Origin: an uncultured Dorea sp.
GTDB taxonomy: Bacteria; Bacillota; Clostridia; Lachnospirales; Lachnospiraceae
Direction of reading: 5' to 3'
Assembly: GCA_947647815.1 (NCBI GenBank)
Contig: CANSLW010000009.1
Span: 1 to 34,136 of the forward strand
DNA length: 34,136 nt
This document shows positions 1-7,970 of the stretch, in pieces. The notes under the pieces are model-generated. The model saw only the letters and a program-made list of their open reading frames with translations. It ran no database searches and had not been told where the DNA came from. Made by a program: the position numbers and the translations under genes. Positions within the stretch are counted from its first letter, which is position 1. Each line of letters starts with the position of its first letter.

Positions 1-1119
1 GATTCTATGTAATTCTTTTCGAGGATTCACTAAAAGATCATTAAATCTAATAGCCAGCTTATCATTCGTGACAAATCTGTACTGGGTAAACACAGGCAAG
101 TGCTCTGTGTACACAATATTTTTGTCTTTGTCATATACCACAGTACAGTTCGTCCCTATTGCTTTCTGAGTTCTATCATACTTATAATCGTCTGCAAAGT
201 AGTCCATCTCAATATCTTGAAACTGTGCATCTGTCAAGCTAACCTGCAGTCCTGAATTGAATAATGTTTCAATGGATTTTTTATCATTTTCTCTTTTTAT
301 ATAAGAATCCGAAGAGACCTTGGAATTATTTACTAAACTAACCGATACAAGATATCGGTCTTTTAATTTCTTAACAGCTACTTCAACATAAATATTCCAC
401 CTCTGATTTATTTTAGGACCATTTTTTGCATACGAATTAATGAAACTGATTAATTCTTCCTCACTGCTAAGATGGGAGATTTTTGTTTTTTCATTAACAA
501 CAAAACGATAGAAATCCTCCTCATTCTGGATATCTAACATAAGTTGGTCTAAGAACTCTTCCAATGCCTTATTGATTTCATGTTTTTCATCAACATATCC
601 ATAAAGTTTATCTTCCTGGAGTATGTCCTTTAGCTTAACATGAATAAAATAATGCTTTTCGGTAATAGACATCTTCTTATAAACCGGCACAAGCTTTATC
701 TCCGTATTTACAAACTTTCCAGGATTAGCTTTGTACGCACTGGCTAACTCATCATAGGATGCAAACTTTTCGTTTGTAGTCTCATATACACTTCTAATAA
801 CAGCCTGCCGCTGCTCATCAAGCGTGGGATAAGCCCTGTAAAAGAATTCTCCTTTAGGGCAAATTGTAAGAACCGCATTTTCTATGTCTTTCTCTGAGAT
901 GTAAAAATCCACACTGATGCTCTCAATAAAAGTCTTGGAAGAAAAAGCCTTATTCTTTCCTTCCTCATTATTTATAGACATAAGTTTTCCAACAAAAAAT
1001 GCTTCCTCAGGATTGATACCTACGACCCGTTCCTGATGCTCTCCTGTTATTTCACTCTTAAAATCACGTAATAACTGTTCCGTAAGAATTTCTCGAGCTA
1101 TCTCCTCTTTTAACCTCAT
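1..1119 (-). CDS. N-terminal part of a probable DrmA-like helicase (partial)
   Basis: The frame opens at ATG 1119 and stays open for 373 codons to the left edge, so the gene is cut off. It starts one base after the stop of the upstream beta-helix gene, as expected for the fourth gene of an operon. No helicase motif lies in the visible part. Its layout resembles what I remember of DISARM DrmA N-terminal regions: an opening helix, then a segment reading NPEEAFFVGKL, then ESISVDFYIS, then RYLVSVSLVNNS, a LFxxxLxV segment, and AIGTNCTVVYD followed by VYTEHLPVF. In DrmA the corresponding blocks are roughly a YLxGxLxP segment, SxGLSF, VSVFLVN, FQxxLxV and a GHGCxVxW block. The match is by pattern and order, not alignment. 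If correct, the missing part would hold DEAD-like and helicase C domains. It could instead be an unrelated large protein of the same system. Confidence 0.5.
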   Translation of the reverse strand, partial: MRLKEEIAREILTEQLLRDFKSEITGEHQERVVGINPEEAFFVGKLMSINNEEGKNKAFSSKTFIESISVDFYISEKDIENAVLTICPKGEFFYRAYPTLDEQRQAVIRSVYETTNEKFASYDELASAYKANPGKFVNTEIKLVPVYKKMSITEKHYFIHVKLKDILQEDKLYGYVDEKHEINKALEEFLDQLMLDIQNEEDFYRFVVNEKTKISHLSSEEELISFINSYAKNGPKINQRWNIYVEVAVKKLKDRYLVSVSLVNNSKVSSDSYIKRENDKKSIETLFNSGLQVSLTDAQFQDIEMDYFADDYKYDRTQKAIGTNCTVVYDKDKNIVYTEHLPVFTQYRFVTNDKLAIRFNDLLVNPRKELHRI

Positions 1120-1120
1120 A

Positions 1121-2146
1121 TTAACCTCTCTCAAACAGCTTCTGGACAAAGCTGTATCTTAAACCTATAGAAGAAAAAATCTTATCAGCAAATTCTTCTA
1201 ATTCATCTCTAAATATCGTCGTTACTATCTTTAATGAAAATGTAAACTGCAATAAATTTTCTGCAGAGTAATCAAGTTCAGTAAAGTCAACCTCTCTTAG
1301 CATATCCGTAAACACATGTTCAATCGTTTCATATGTCAAAAGTGATTCCGGGAATGTGCTTTCCGCATATTTAACAAGAATATAATCTCTTAAATTAGCA
1401 ATATCATCCATATACGATATTCTGCTTATTTCACCAAACAGGTAACATAACTCTTCAAAAGATACTCTTTGATTCTTTGCACATTTTGATAACTCCTCAA
1501 TAATTGTATCCTCATCTTTTTGAATAACAGTAATCCAAAAATCATCCAAAAGCTTTTTAAGCAGCTTATCAAAATTTCGACCATTCATATTGTCAGAATC
1601 TATTATATTTGAACTAACAGCTTCAAACATTGTCGCAATTTCATATACATTCGCTTCAACATTTCCATCTAAGTCAAAATAATCTCCAACAACAACGCCA
1701 TCGGCATGCAAAGATCCCGAACCTGAAATCCCTTCGCCTGCCATAATATTCCCATCAACAAAGCATTCATCAGCTACAACCAACGCATCTTCAACCATCA
1801 CTGAACCTTGTACTTGGACTGTATTCCCTGTAAGAAACTTTGTCAGCACATCCTCATCACACTGCATATCCCCCACCCAAGTTCTTCCAGTGCATACCAA
1901 TTTATGGCATCTCACTTTCTCTGCTTTCAAATTCCCATTAACGACAAGTTCACCATTCACTTCCACTGCTTCCGCTTCCAAGTCTCCAATGATAATTAGA
2001 TCATAATTGGCATAAATTTTTCCGGCACATAGTTTTGATCCTGTTACAACATACGTCTCGCTGAAAAACAGGTCATCTGATGTTTCGACCGCCTCTGTTA
2101 TATTTGTATCTCCAACTAAAATATCTGATGTTTCGTATTGAATCAA
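1121..2146 (-). CDS. Bactofilin-like (polymer-forming) beta-helix protein
   Basis: This 341-residue protein has no predicted signal peptide or membrane segment. Residues about 20-175 are short alternating hydrophobic strands with recurring Gly/Asn turns, such as IIIGDLEAEAVEVNGELVV, VNGNLKAEKVRC and VDGNIMAGEGISGSG. That periodicity is typical of right-handed beta-helices of the bactofilin/polymer-forming type. Residues about 190-341 are different: acidic, helical and without the repeat. Bactofilins self-assemble into filaments without nucleotide; whether this protein polymerises is inference. It lies 9 bases after the helicase stop and 1 base before the DrmA-like gene, so it is probably a structural or scaffold subunit of the same complex. 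Other beta-helix folds cannot be excluded. Confidence 0.55.
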   Translation of the reverse strand: MIQYETSDILVGDTNITEAVETSDDLFFSETYVVTGSKLCAGKIYANYDLIIIGDLEAEAVEVNGELVVNGNLKAEKVRCHKLVCTGRTWVGDMQCDEDVLTKFLTGNTVQVQGSVMVEDALVVADECFVDGNIMAGEGISGSGSLHADGVVVGDYFDLDGNVEANVYEIATMFEAVSSNIIDSDNMNGRNFDKLLKKLLDDFWITVIQKDEDTIIEELSKCAKNQRVSFEELCYLFGEISRISYMDDIANLRDYILVKYAESTFPESLLTYETIEHVFTDMLREVDFTELDYSAENLLQFTFSLKIVTTIFRDELEEFADKIFSSIGLRYSFVQKLFERG

Positions 2147-2155
2147 TTTTTTCTC

Positions 2156-4117
2156 CTATCCTTCCTCCATTGCGTCTAAAAGCATTTTTATATAAAGTGA
2201 CTCCTCCTTATCTTCCGGTTGAATGATATACAAGAGGTCTCTTGCTCTTGTACATGCAACATAGAGCATCCGAATATTGTTTTTAATACTTTCTATCGAA
2301 TCACCATGCTCGTCCAACAGTCGTATATCATTTTCATCTAGATATTTTGTCTTATCATAATCTCCAAATGGTTTTAAACCGCATACGATAACAGTTCTAA
2401 AATCTAGCCCTAATACCGATTCAAATGAAATCAATCCAACACCGTCATTTGCACCGTATCTAACTGCATTCGCATTTTGGCTGGTATACATCATGCTATG
2501 CGGAATATTTCCGGCATTCATCTCAATCAGCAAAAAACTCTCTAAGTTATAATAATTTTCCTGCCATCCTTTCATCCTTTTGGAATAGGTTTTATGATAT
2601 ATGACAACGGCTATTTCATCATAAGGAATTCTGTATTCATCATGGGCTTCGTGTATCGCCTCTATCACACTCTTTGCCTCTGCTCTCGAAGTGCGTGCTC
2701 CAATCCGTTTTACGAATGTACCGATTCCATTTCTAAAAGCTTTTCCCCTTAAAAACATATCCGGGTCCACAGCTCCGCTTCCAGGCAGTATTCCATAGAT
2801 CTTTTTTGCATAAGATACATAACTATTTATATAGCTATTAACTTCTATACAATTTCTATAATTTTTTTCTATTCTTATACTTTTATTCCCGCCTCGGTAA
2901 TTCGGATATCCCGCACCGGCATTCCACGGAGCAGTTCCTCTTTTCTGCCGCTTTATAATTTCTTGAGTCTTATCGCCACAAATTACGAATAAATGCTCGC
3001 CAGAGTCTTTGTTCTCCAACAAATTAAAACACAATTTATACCACTCTTGTTCAAAAAGCTGTACTTCATCTATAAAAATACCATAGTACTTTTCTTTAAT
3101 GTATCCCTGGTTAAACCTTGCAATCGTATCTTGCGGCCATAATTCAATATTTCCGTTAACATAGCTTCCGCTTTTTTCCATTAACTGCTTGCACAGTTTA
3201 TGAAATGTTACACATTCAACATTTCTTTCTCTTAATCCTGCTCTATCTATATACCATGCATATAAAGATTGTAATTGCTTGTTTCTACATGTAATCAAAA
3301 ACTTTTTATCAGGATTCATCTGTGCCGCCTTAAAACATTTTGAGATCAGAATAACACTTTTCCCACTGCCCGCACATGCCAGAATCAATTGATCTCCTTT
3401 TAGTATCTTATTCACAATATTAATCTGTTCCTGATCCAGCATAAACGCTCTCACAGCTACATCATCCGGCGTAACAATAAGCAGTTCATCATCCGCACCT
3501 CTATAAGCAGTTTCATCTTCTACTCTGCTTACTCTTATCGTTGTATACTCCGGTGCAATCCTCTGCATAATCGCATTCACAGAATTTCCGTCTATTATTT
3601 GTGGATAAATCGAACAATCCCTTTCCTTCTTCTCAAAATATGATTTCATCTTGCCCGAAAAATCTCTTTTCAAGTCCTGAATATCATTCTGAAACAAACA
3701 ACATGTCTCTACAAACTCCTTAAACTCACCTTGAAACGAATGACTGTTAATCTTCTCAAGATTCGGAAAAACACATATATACGAATATCCGATCGACAAT
3801 AACCCGTCTTTACCAATCAACGCTTTATTTGTACACAATTTCTTTCTAACGGCTGTATACGTCCCCGTGTATACTCCGTCATAATAAATCTTCATAACAG
3901 TTTCAAACATCGCAGGATCAGTAAAGGTGTCGAAAAACTTTACCAATAACACCCCCTTATCGAAAATAACGATATGTTGTTTTTCTCCTTCAATCATTGC
4001 GGCATTCGTATTTAGTAAAAGATAACCAAAATCCTCCGCCGACTCCGCATATCGTACAAATAATTTCTCTACTCTTGTCAATCCCTGCTTTTGATATTCA
4101 CTTGGTACTATCTCCAT
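2156..4117 (-). CDS. UvrD-like superfamily 1 helicase with degenerate NERD-like N terminus
   Basis: This 653-residue protein carries the SF1A motifs in order. Walker A is ACAGSGKS (Lys253), motif II is FIDEVQ (Asp350-Glu351), motif III is GDKTQ (381-385) and motif IV includes KNYR (about 418-421). A motif V-like GLISFESVLGLDF lies before motif VI, LYVACTRAR, near the C terminus. DEVQ replaces the usual DExQ of UvrD/Rep, as in GajB- or DUF2075-like helicases. The first roughly 110 residues contain LLLNTNAAMIEGEKQHIVIF and KGVLLVKFF, which recall a NERD nuclease fold, but the catalytic Glu/Gln-x-Lys is not evident. The start lies 2 bases after the GHKL ATPase stop, implying translational coupling. 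It probably unwinds or translocates on DNA in a defence or repair complex; the substrate is unknown. Confidence 0.75.
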   Translation of the reverse strand: MEIVPSEYQKQGLTRVEKLFVRYAESAEDFGYLLLNTNAAMIEGEKQHIVIFDKGVLLVKFFDTFTDPAMFETVMKIYYDGVYTGTYTAVRKKLCTNKALIGKDGLLSIGYSYICVFPNLEKINSHSFQGEFKEFVETCCLFQNDIQDLKRDFSGKMKSYFEKKERDCSIYPQIIDGNSVNAIMQRIAPEYTTIRVSRVEDETAYRGADDELLIVTPDDVAVRAFMLDQEQINIVNKILKGDQLILACAGSGKSVILISKCFKAAQMNPDKKFLITCRNKQLQSLYAWYIDRAGLRERNVECVTFHKLCKQLMEKSGSYVNGNIELWPQDTIARFNQGYIKEKYYGIFIDEVQLFEQEWYKLCFNLLENKDSGEHLFVICGDKTQEIIKRQKRGTAPWNAGAGYPNYRGGNKSIRIEKNYRNCIEVNSYINSYVSYAKKIYGILPGSGAVDPDMFLRGKAFRNGIGTFVKRIGARTSRAEAKSVIEAIHEAHDEYRIPYDEIAVVIYHKTYSKRMKGWQENYYNLESFLLIEMNAGNIPHSMMYTSQNANAVRYGANDGVGLISFESVLGLDFRTVIVCGLKPFGDYDKTKYLDENDIRLLDEHGDSIESIKNNIRMLYVACTRARDLLYIIQPEDKEESLYIKMLLDAMEEG

Positions 4118-4119
4118 AA

Positions 4120-5646
4120 TTATTTCTTCCCATTCAACGCTTCAACTATTTCTTCAATGATTTCATCTACAAGAAACTTAGACAATTTTGTCGATAAAAT
4201 ATCACTTATAATAGCCAAAATTCTTTTGTTTTTCCGCCCCACACTTGATCTGATTTTATTTATTTTATAATTCGAACTGGCAGATACCTGTTCCGTAGTA
4301 ACATGAATTCTTTCAATGAGTTCCTCTTTCTTTTCGACTAAATCGTCTCTTATCTTTGTACTTTCAAGTTTATCTGCACTCTGCCCCAGCTGTTCAATAA
4401 GTTTCTTTTTATCAACCGCTGAATTAAATCCCTCCTTCAAATCACACTCAGCCTCTGTGATTGTTCTCTCTACTTCTCTTATCATCTTAGCAGATACGTC
4501 ATTTCTCTTACCAGATGCTTCTCTTATCTGCCTGGAAATATCGCTGCCAATCCCTTCTCGAAGTTTTTCAATAAACTTAAAGTAAGCTTCATTTTGTTCA
4601 AAATCATCCCGTCGGGCATTCGGAATCAATTTATCTGTCACAACAAAAATTTCACCTTGAACCCATCCATTAAATCTGCTTTCTTTAAAAATTAGATTCA
4701 TGGTTCTTGAATCACCGATTAATATATTTCCTTTTCTTATGCGCATTCCGGAAATCATAGATTCTGAAATTGTGCCAAGCCATCCGCTTTCAGCATACCA
4801 TCCATAAGCAAAGCATTCTTCATCTACAATCACATCAAAATAATGAATTCTGTTTATCACATCTTCTTTTCGCTTATTTCTATCCGCATGGAATCTATGT
4901 CTGTTAGGTTTACAGACTGGCTCAAGTGATCTGTAGTCCGATCCTAAAAACAATGGAAATTCCTCAATTGTATATCCCTTCTCTTCCACATGTCTGTGTA
5001 CGACTGTACTGTAATAGAAATTTTTTTTACTATAGGGAACAGGCGCCACCTGACTTATGTACTCTCTAACTTTATCCACATTTAATAAATCTGAAAAATC
5101 AGACACTTCTTCTAACTCAACCAAGAAGTAATGTTGATTCTTTTTTTCGTTTTCCACTGATATTGTCGTTATTTCTTCCAGAACTGTATTCAACCGGTAT
5201 TGCTCATACTCTCCCGGAATGAGTAATTCACGCAATCTCTTGCAATCAAATTGAACAATTGTCTTTTTATCTTCCCCTGCTGCCGAAGTTACAAATCTTA
5301 AAACATTACAATAACTCATTCCTCCCAAGCGGCCTATTCCGCGAAATCCACGATTATTACTGCTTGTTTTGCTTGAATTACCTATATTTAATAATTTTGA
5401 AGGAGCTTTACCCACAGGGATACCCAACCCATTATCACGAACTGATATTATTGAATTTTCTGCATCTACTATAATGTCAACCCGCATTCCTTGTTCTTCT
5501 ATCACGCCCAATGCAACCGCTTCTTCTAACGAATCAACACTATTTTGTATATACTCTCTGTAAACAATCTTCGGTTCTGAATACATTCCCGTTGTCAAAG
5601 ACTCCAATGTATACTTGCCGATTTCTACGTTTATTGTCTCTTCCAT
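4120..5646 (-). CDS. GHKL-type (Hsp90/MORC/MutL-like) ATPase
   Basis: This 508-residue protein opens with a GHKL ATP-binding fold. The N box is REYIQNSVDS (Glu31, Asn35), the G1 box is DNGLGIP (Asp71, Gly73, Gly75) and the G2 glycine loop is RGFRGIGRLGG (100-109). The arrangement fits the Hsp90/MORC/MutL group rather than histidine kinases, since no His phosphoacceptor domain precedes it. The middle region (about 170-370) resembles a transducer domain. Residues about 375-470 are charged and helical, probably a coiled coil used for dimerisation. ATP-dependent dimerisation as a DNA or protein clamp is the family behaviour; a sensor or clamp role here is inference. The start is supported by GAGGAAG five bases upstream. 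This is the first gene of the left-edge operon. Confidence 0.7.
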   Translation of the reverse strand: MEETINVEIGKYTLESLTTGMYSEPKIVYREYIQNSVDSLEEAVALGVIEEQGMRVDIIVDAENSIISVRDNGLGIPVGKAPSKLLNIGNSSKTSSNNRGFRGIGRLGGMSYCNVLRFVTSAAGEDKKTIVQFDCKRLRELLIPGEYEQYRLNTVLEEITTISVENEKKNQHYFLVELEEVSDFSDLLNVDKVREYISQVAPVPYSKKNFYYSTVVHRHVEEKGYTIEEFPLFLGSDYRSLEPVCKPNRHRFHADRNKRKEDVINRIHYFDVIVDEECFAYGWYAESGWLGTISESMISGMRIRKGNILIGDSRTMNLIFKESRFNGWVQGEIFVVTDKLIPNARRDDFEQNEAYFKFIEKLREGIGSDISRQIREASGKRNDVSAKMIREVERTITEAECDLKEGFNSAVDKKKLIEQLGQSADKLESTKIRDDLVEKKEELIERIHVTTEQVSASSNYKINKIRSSVGRKNKRILAIISDILSTKLSKFLVDEIIEEIVEALNGKK

Positions 5647-5768
5647 GTTATCTTCCTCACTATGAAATTCCTCTTATGTATTTTCCAGGCTTTACTCTTT
5701 TGCTTTGAATCTTTTCTACATTTTCGTTAATAAATCAATATCTTCCCATTTTATAACACACTAAAATC

Positions 5769-5815
5769 TTAACCTCTCTATTGATTGCTCTAGTTCCTTG
5801 ACATCCAGAGGTTAA
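5769..5815 (-). promoter_or_regulatory. Inverted repeat at the operon promoter, candidate operator
   Basis: The arms TTAACCTCT (5769-5777) and AGAGGTTAA (5807-5815) are perfect 9-bp inverted copies separated by 29 bases. The left arm covers the -35 position of the putative minus-strand promoter (TATAAA at 5750-5755, 17-base spacer). A poor -35 overlapped by a repeat suggests regulated transcription of the four-gene operon. No regulator gene is next to it, so the binding protein is unknown. Confidence 0.35.
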
Positions 5816-6110
5816 CATTAAATTAATCCGAACATTTCAAAATCCACTTCTATATTCAATCTCTTACATTAATTTATACTATTTATAATTTTAAAGCATA
5901 GTACTCTTTATGTCTATTGTTTATGTCGATTTTTCTCTAATTTTATCTTCTACAATATTCCATTATTCAATTTTGTGAAATTACCTTTATAAGTTTCAGG
6001 AACTCATCTATCTTATGCACATTAAAGGAATCTCCATAGACAGGTTTCACCCTTGCAAGATTAATGGTCCTTTATCGGACACACAATTCGATGTTACCCA
6101 TAAGAAAATA

Positions 6111-6137
6111 GCAGTGAATCTATTTCTGACTCACTGC
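6111..6137 (-). terminator. Probable intrinsic terminator of phd-doc
   Basis: The arms GCAGTGA (6111-6117) and TCACTGC (6131-6137) form a 7-bp stem with a 13-base loop, starting 27 bases past the doc stop. On the minus strand the stem is followed by TATTTTCTTA, a T-rich but imperfect tract. Confidence 0.5.
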
Positions 6138-6164
6138 ATAAATATGACTATAATTTCTTATTTT

Positions 6165-6542
6165 TCATTTCTGATGCTCAAGAATCCATTTCAGAAGATC
6201 TTCAAATTCTATTTCACCTGCTGCAACGCCAATAATTTCTTCATAAAGTTCCTGCTGTGTATATTGAATCTCAATCCCATTTAAGGCAAGAAAAACCAAC
6301 ATTGCATGTGTTCCGATTCTTTTGTTTCCATCAATCATAGCATGATTTTTAATCAAACCATATCCCAGTCGAGCTGCCTTTGACTGTACCGTTGGGAATA
6401 GTTCCAGGTCTCCATAAGACTGAAAAGGTGCTTCTAATGCTGACTCAAGCAACCCTTCATCCCGTATTCCATCACTTCCTCCTGTTGTTTCAATCAATTG
6501 GGAATGAAGTAATATAATTTGTTTTTTTGTTAATTTAATCAT
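6165..6542 (-). CDS. doc: Doc-type (death-on-curing) Fic-fold toxin
   Basis: This 125-residue protein matches the Doc length (about 126). The Fic-fold active site reads NHAMIDGNKR, with His67, Asp71, Asn73, Lys74 and Arg75. Doc enzymes carry this degenerate Fic motif and phosphorylate EF-Tu, halting translation; that activity is assumed from the family. The residue two after the His is Met where Phe is usual. An N-terminal KKQIILLHSQLI helix and the DGIRDEGLLESALEAP segment are typical of the family. Its ATG overlaps the antitoxin stop by four bases (ATGA), the standard toxin-antitoxin arrangement. It lies just upstream of the left-edge operon's promoter region, as a separate unit. Confidence 0.85.
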   Translation of the reverse strand: MIKLTKKQIILLHSQLIETTGGSDGIRDEGLLESALEAPFQSYGDLELFPTVQSKAARLGYGLIKNHAMIDGNKRIGTHAMLVFLALNGIEIQYTQQELYEEIIGVAAGEIEFEDLLKWILEHQK

Positions 6543-6781
6543 TTTGCCAACGCTTTATATACTGCATGATTTTTTTCAATCAGACGCTTGGAAATTGTCA
6601 ATACATCGTCGTCTTGCGCATTTACATCTGCATCTGCCTGGCTAAAATCAATGACAAGATATCTGGGAACATTATTTTTCAAGATTATTGCAGTTCCAAG
6701 TTCATCCACAAGTCTTGCAACCTTAGAAAAATTCTGATTAGCTTCTGTAATAGAAACCATTGCATTTGTGTTAATCTTCAT
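6539..6781 (-). CDS. phd: Phd/YefM-type antitoxin
   Basis: The start is set at ATG 6781, giving 80 residues beginning MKINTNAMVSITEANQNF. GGAGG lies nine bases upstream, whereas the in-frame ATG nine bases earlier would leave no spacing. The N-terminal VSITEANQNFSKVARLVDE block is the Phd/YefM DNA-binding and dimerisation motif. The segment GTAIILKNNVPRYLVIDF is the usual strand-turn-strand, and the C-terminal acidic and helical tail (ADADVNAQDDD onward) should bind and neutralise Doc. Phd-Doc complexes normally repress their own promoter with conditional cooperativity. The four-base overlap with doc supports a functional pair. Confidence 0.85.
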   Translation of the reverse strand: MKINTNAMVSITEANQNFSKVARLVDELGTAIILKNNVPRYLVIDFSQADADVNAQDDDVLTISKRLIEKNHAVYKALAK

Positions 6782-6864
6782 AGCTATCATCCTCCATGCA
6801 TATACTGTTTCTATTATATCCAGCTTATAGGACGAATTCAACCTATTTTATTCAAATTTTCAGA

Positions 6865-7962
6865 CTAACCACATCTATACTTCCCCTTACACAACACAAT
6901 CTCCGGCCTGACCGGACATCCGCCCATACATGCCGTCCTCTTCTCGCATCCCGGACAAGCCGTCTTAAAATGTTCCCGAAAATCCTCGAATTCCCTACTA
7001 TTCCAAGCCTCTTCAATCGTATAATTCCTAAGGTCAACTGCCCATCGCATTTCCTGATTATCGAAGCTGCACGGCATCATCTTCATGTCCGCCGAGATAT
7101 ATGCCGACCATCGTGCGCCTTCGCACGTATCCAGACTATCCTCAGCTATCTTCCCCCTCTTATCACTCCTATTATCACTTCTAAGATTGACCAGCGCCGG
7201 CACCGTACACGAATCAAACCCAATCTTGTAAGCCGTCTGATCAGAAGCCGCCAGTTGAAGCAAACTCCAAAATTCCTCATGGTCATCCGTAATAACATTC
7301 TCACTTTTCCCAAGGCCAACCGGTTTATGCAAAAGAAATACAATAGCATTAATACCTTCCGGAAAATCGTGAGAACGTAACCGCTCCACTGCCTCATGCA
7401 CCGTAAATTTATTCAAAACATAATGAATATTCGTTTTTACCTCGGCTTTTGCCAAAATCTGAATCGCTCTTCTGCTATATTCACTGCGATACCAGCTTAC
7501 TGCTACTGCGCCGCAATATTTGCTGCAAAGGCGAGCCTCTTCTTCTGTGATTCCAAAACCTGAAGTCGTAAAATTCGGCACAATTCCCTCTTGCCTGCAG
7601 ATTTCAAGAATCTCCTGAAAATGCTCATGCTGATCCGGGTCGCCGCATCCGCCAAGTGCAAACTGGTATGTCTGCTGCCTGCACTGACGCACTATATTTT
7701 CAAAATCCCGAAGATGCATATTCGGTTTGCTCTGATGCAAGCCGTCCTGATAGCACTCAATCCCCGCCTTGATACAAAGACCACTCTGCCCGTGGCTGCA
7801 ATGTCCCATAATACCAATATCCAGTAATTCCGGGAAGGATGCCATAAACGGATCAACACCGGTATCTATCCCGTTTTTTATGATACCTGTCCGGAGATAT
7901 CTCCCTGTTTCCGGGTCAAAAAGGGAGATAAAATCCTTTTCTTTTCGTGTCTTCATCTTCAT
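6865..7962 (-). CDS. Radical SAM protein with SPASM-like C terminus and unusual cysteine spacing
   Basis: This 365-residue protein has a radical SAM-like N-terminal half and a cysteine-rich C terminus. The expected CX3CX2C is replaced by Cys55-X7-Cys63-X6-Cys70, ending ECYQDG. The CYQDG tail matches radical SAM enzymes that have the normal CxxGCxxCYQ motif, so this looks like a motif with inserted residues rather than a different fold. LGGCGDP further on fits the SAM-binding GGE-like strand. The C terminus has TCEGA, MMPCSFD and CPGCEKRTACMGGCPVRP, as in SPASM auxiliary-cluster domains of peptide-modifying enzymes. It follows the MKIRSDFVTNSSSSSF gene by eight bases and is surely co-transcribed. 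A role in modifying that protein is a hypothesis. ATG 7962 has a weak AGGG site. Confidence 0.7.
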   Translation of the reverse strand: MKMKTRKEKDFISLFDPETGRYLRTGIIKNGIDTGVDPFMASFPELLDIGIMGHCSHGQSGLCIKAGIECYQDGLHQSKPNMHLRDFENIVRQCRQQTYQFALGGCGDPDQHEHFQEILEICRQEGIVPNFTTSGFGITEEEARLCSKYCGAVAVSWYRSEYSRRAIQILAKAEVKTNIHYVLNKFTVHEAVERLRSHDFPEGINAIVFLLHKPVGLGKSENVITDDHEEFWSLLQLAASDQTAYKIGFDSCTVPALVNLRSDNRSDKRGKIAEDSLDTCEGARWSAYISADMKMMPCSFDNQEMRWAVDLRNYTIEEAWNSREFEDFREHFKTACPGCEKRTACMGGCPVRPEIVLCKGKYRCG

Positions 7963-7970
7963 CCCATGCC

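Larger units (their letters stand above)
5647..6164. other. AT-rich intergenic region upstream of the left-edge operon
   Basis: This 518-base stretch has no convincing gene on either strand; the longest frame, on the plus strand from about 6015, has no ribosome binding site and runs into the doc gene. It contains the operon promoter region with a 9-bp inverted repeat (5769-5815) at the left and a probable phd-doc terminator (6111-6137) at the right. The middle (about 5830-6100) is AT-rich with no clear structure. A TATAAA hexamer at 5750-5755 (minus strand) is the best -10 for the operon; its -35 position reads GAGAGG, far from consensus. Confidence 0.5.

Noticed and set aside
1808-1999. Plus-strand open frame inside the bactofilin-like gene
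   Set aside because: It has no RBS and lies opposite a well-supported coding frame.
5798-5803. TTGACA on the plus strand as a promoter
   Set aside because: No acceptable -10 lies 16-18 bases downstream, and no plus-strand gene follows.
6566-7380. Plus-strand frames across phd and the radical SAM gene
   Set aside because: They are antisense shadows of supported genes and lack RBS and recognisable protein sequence.
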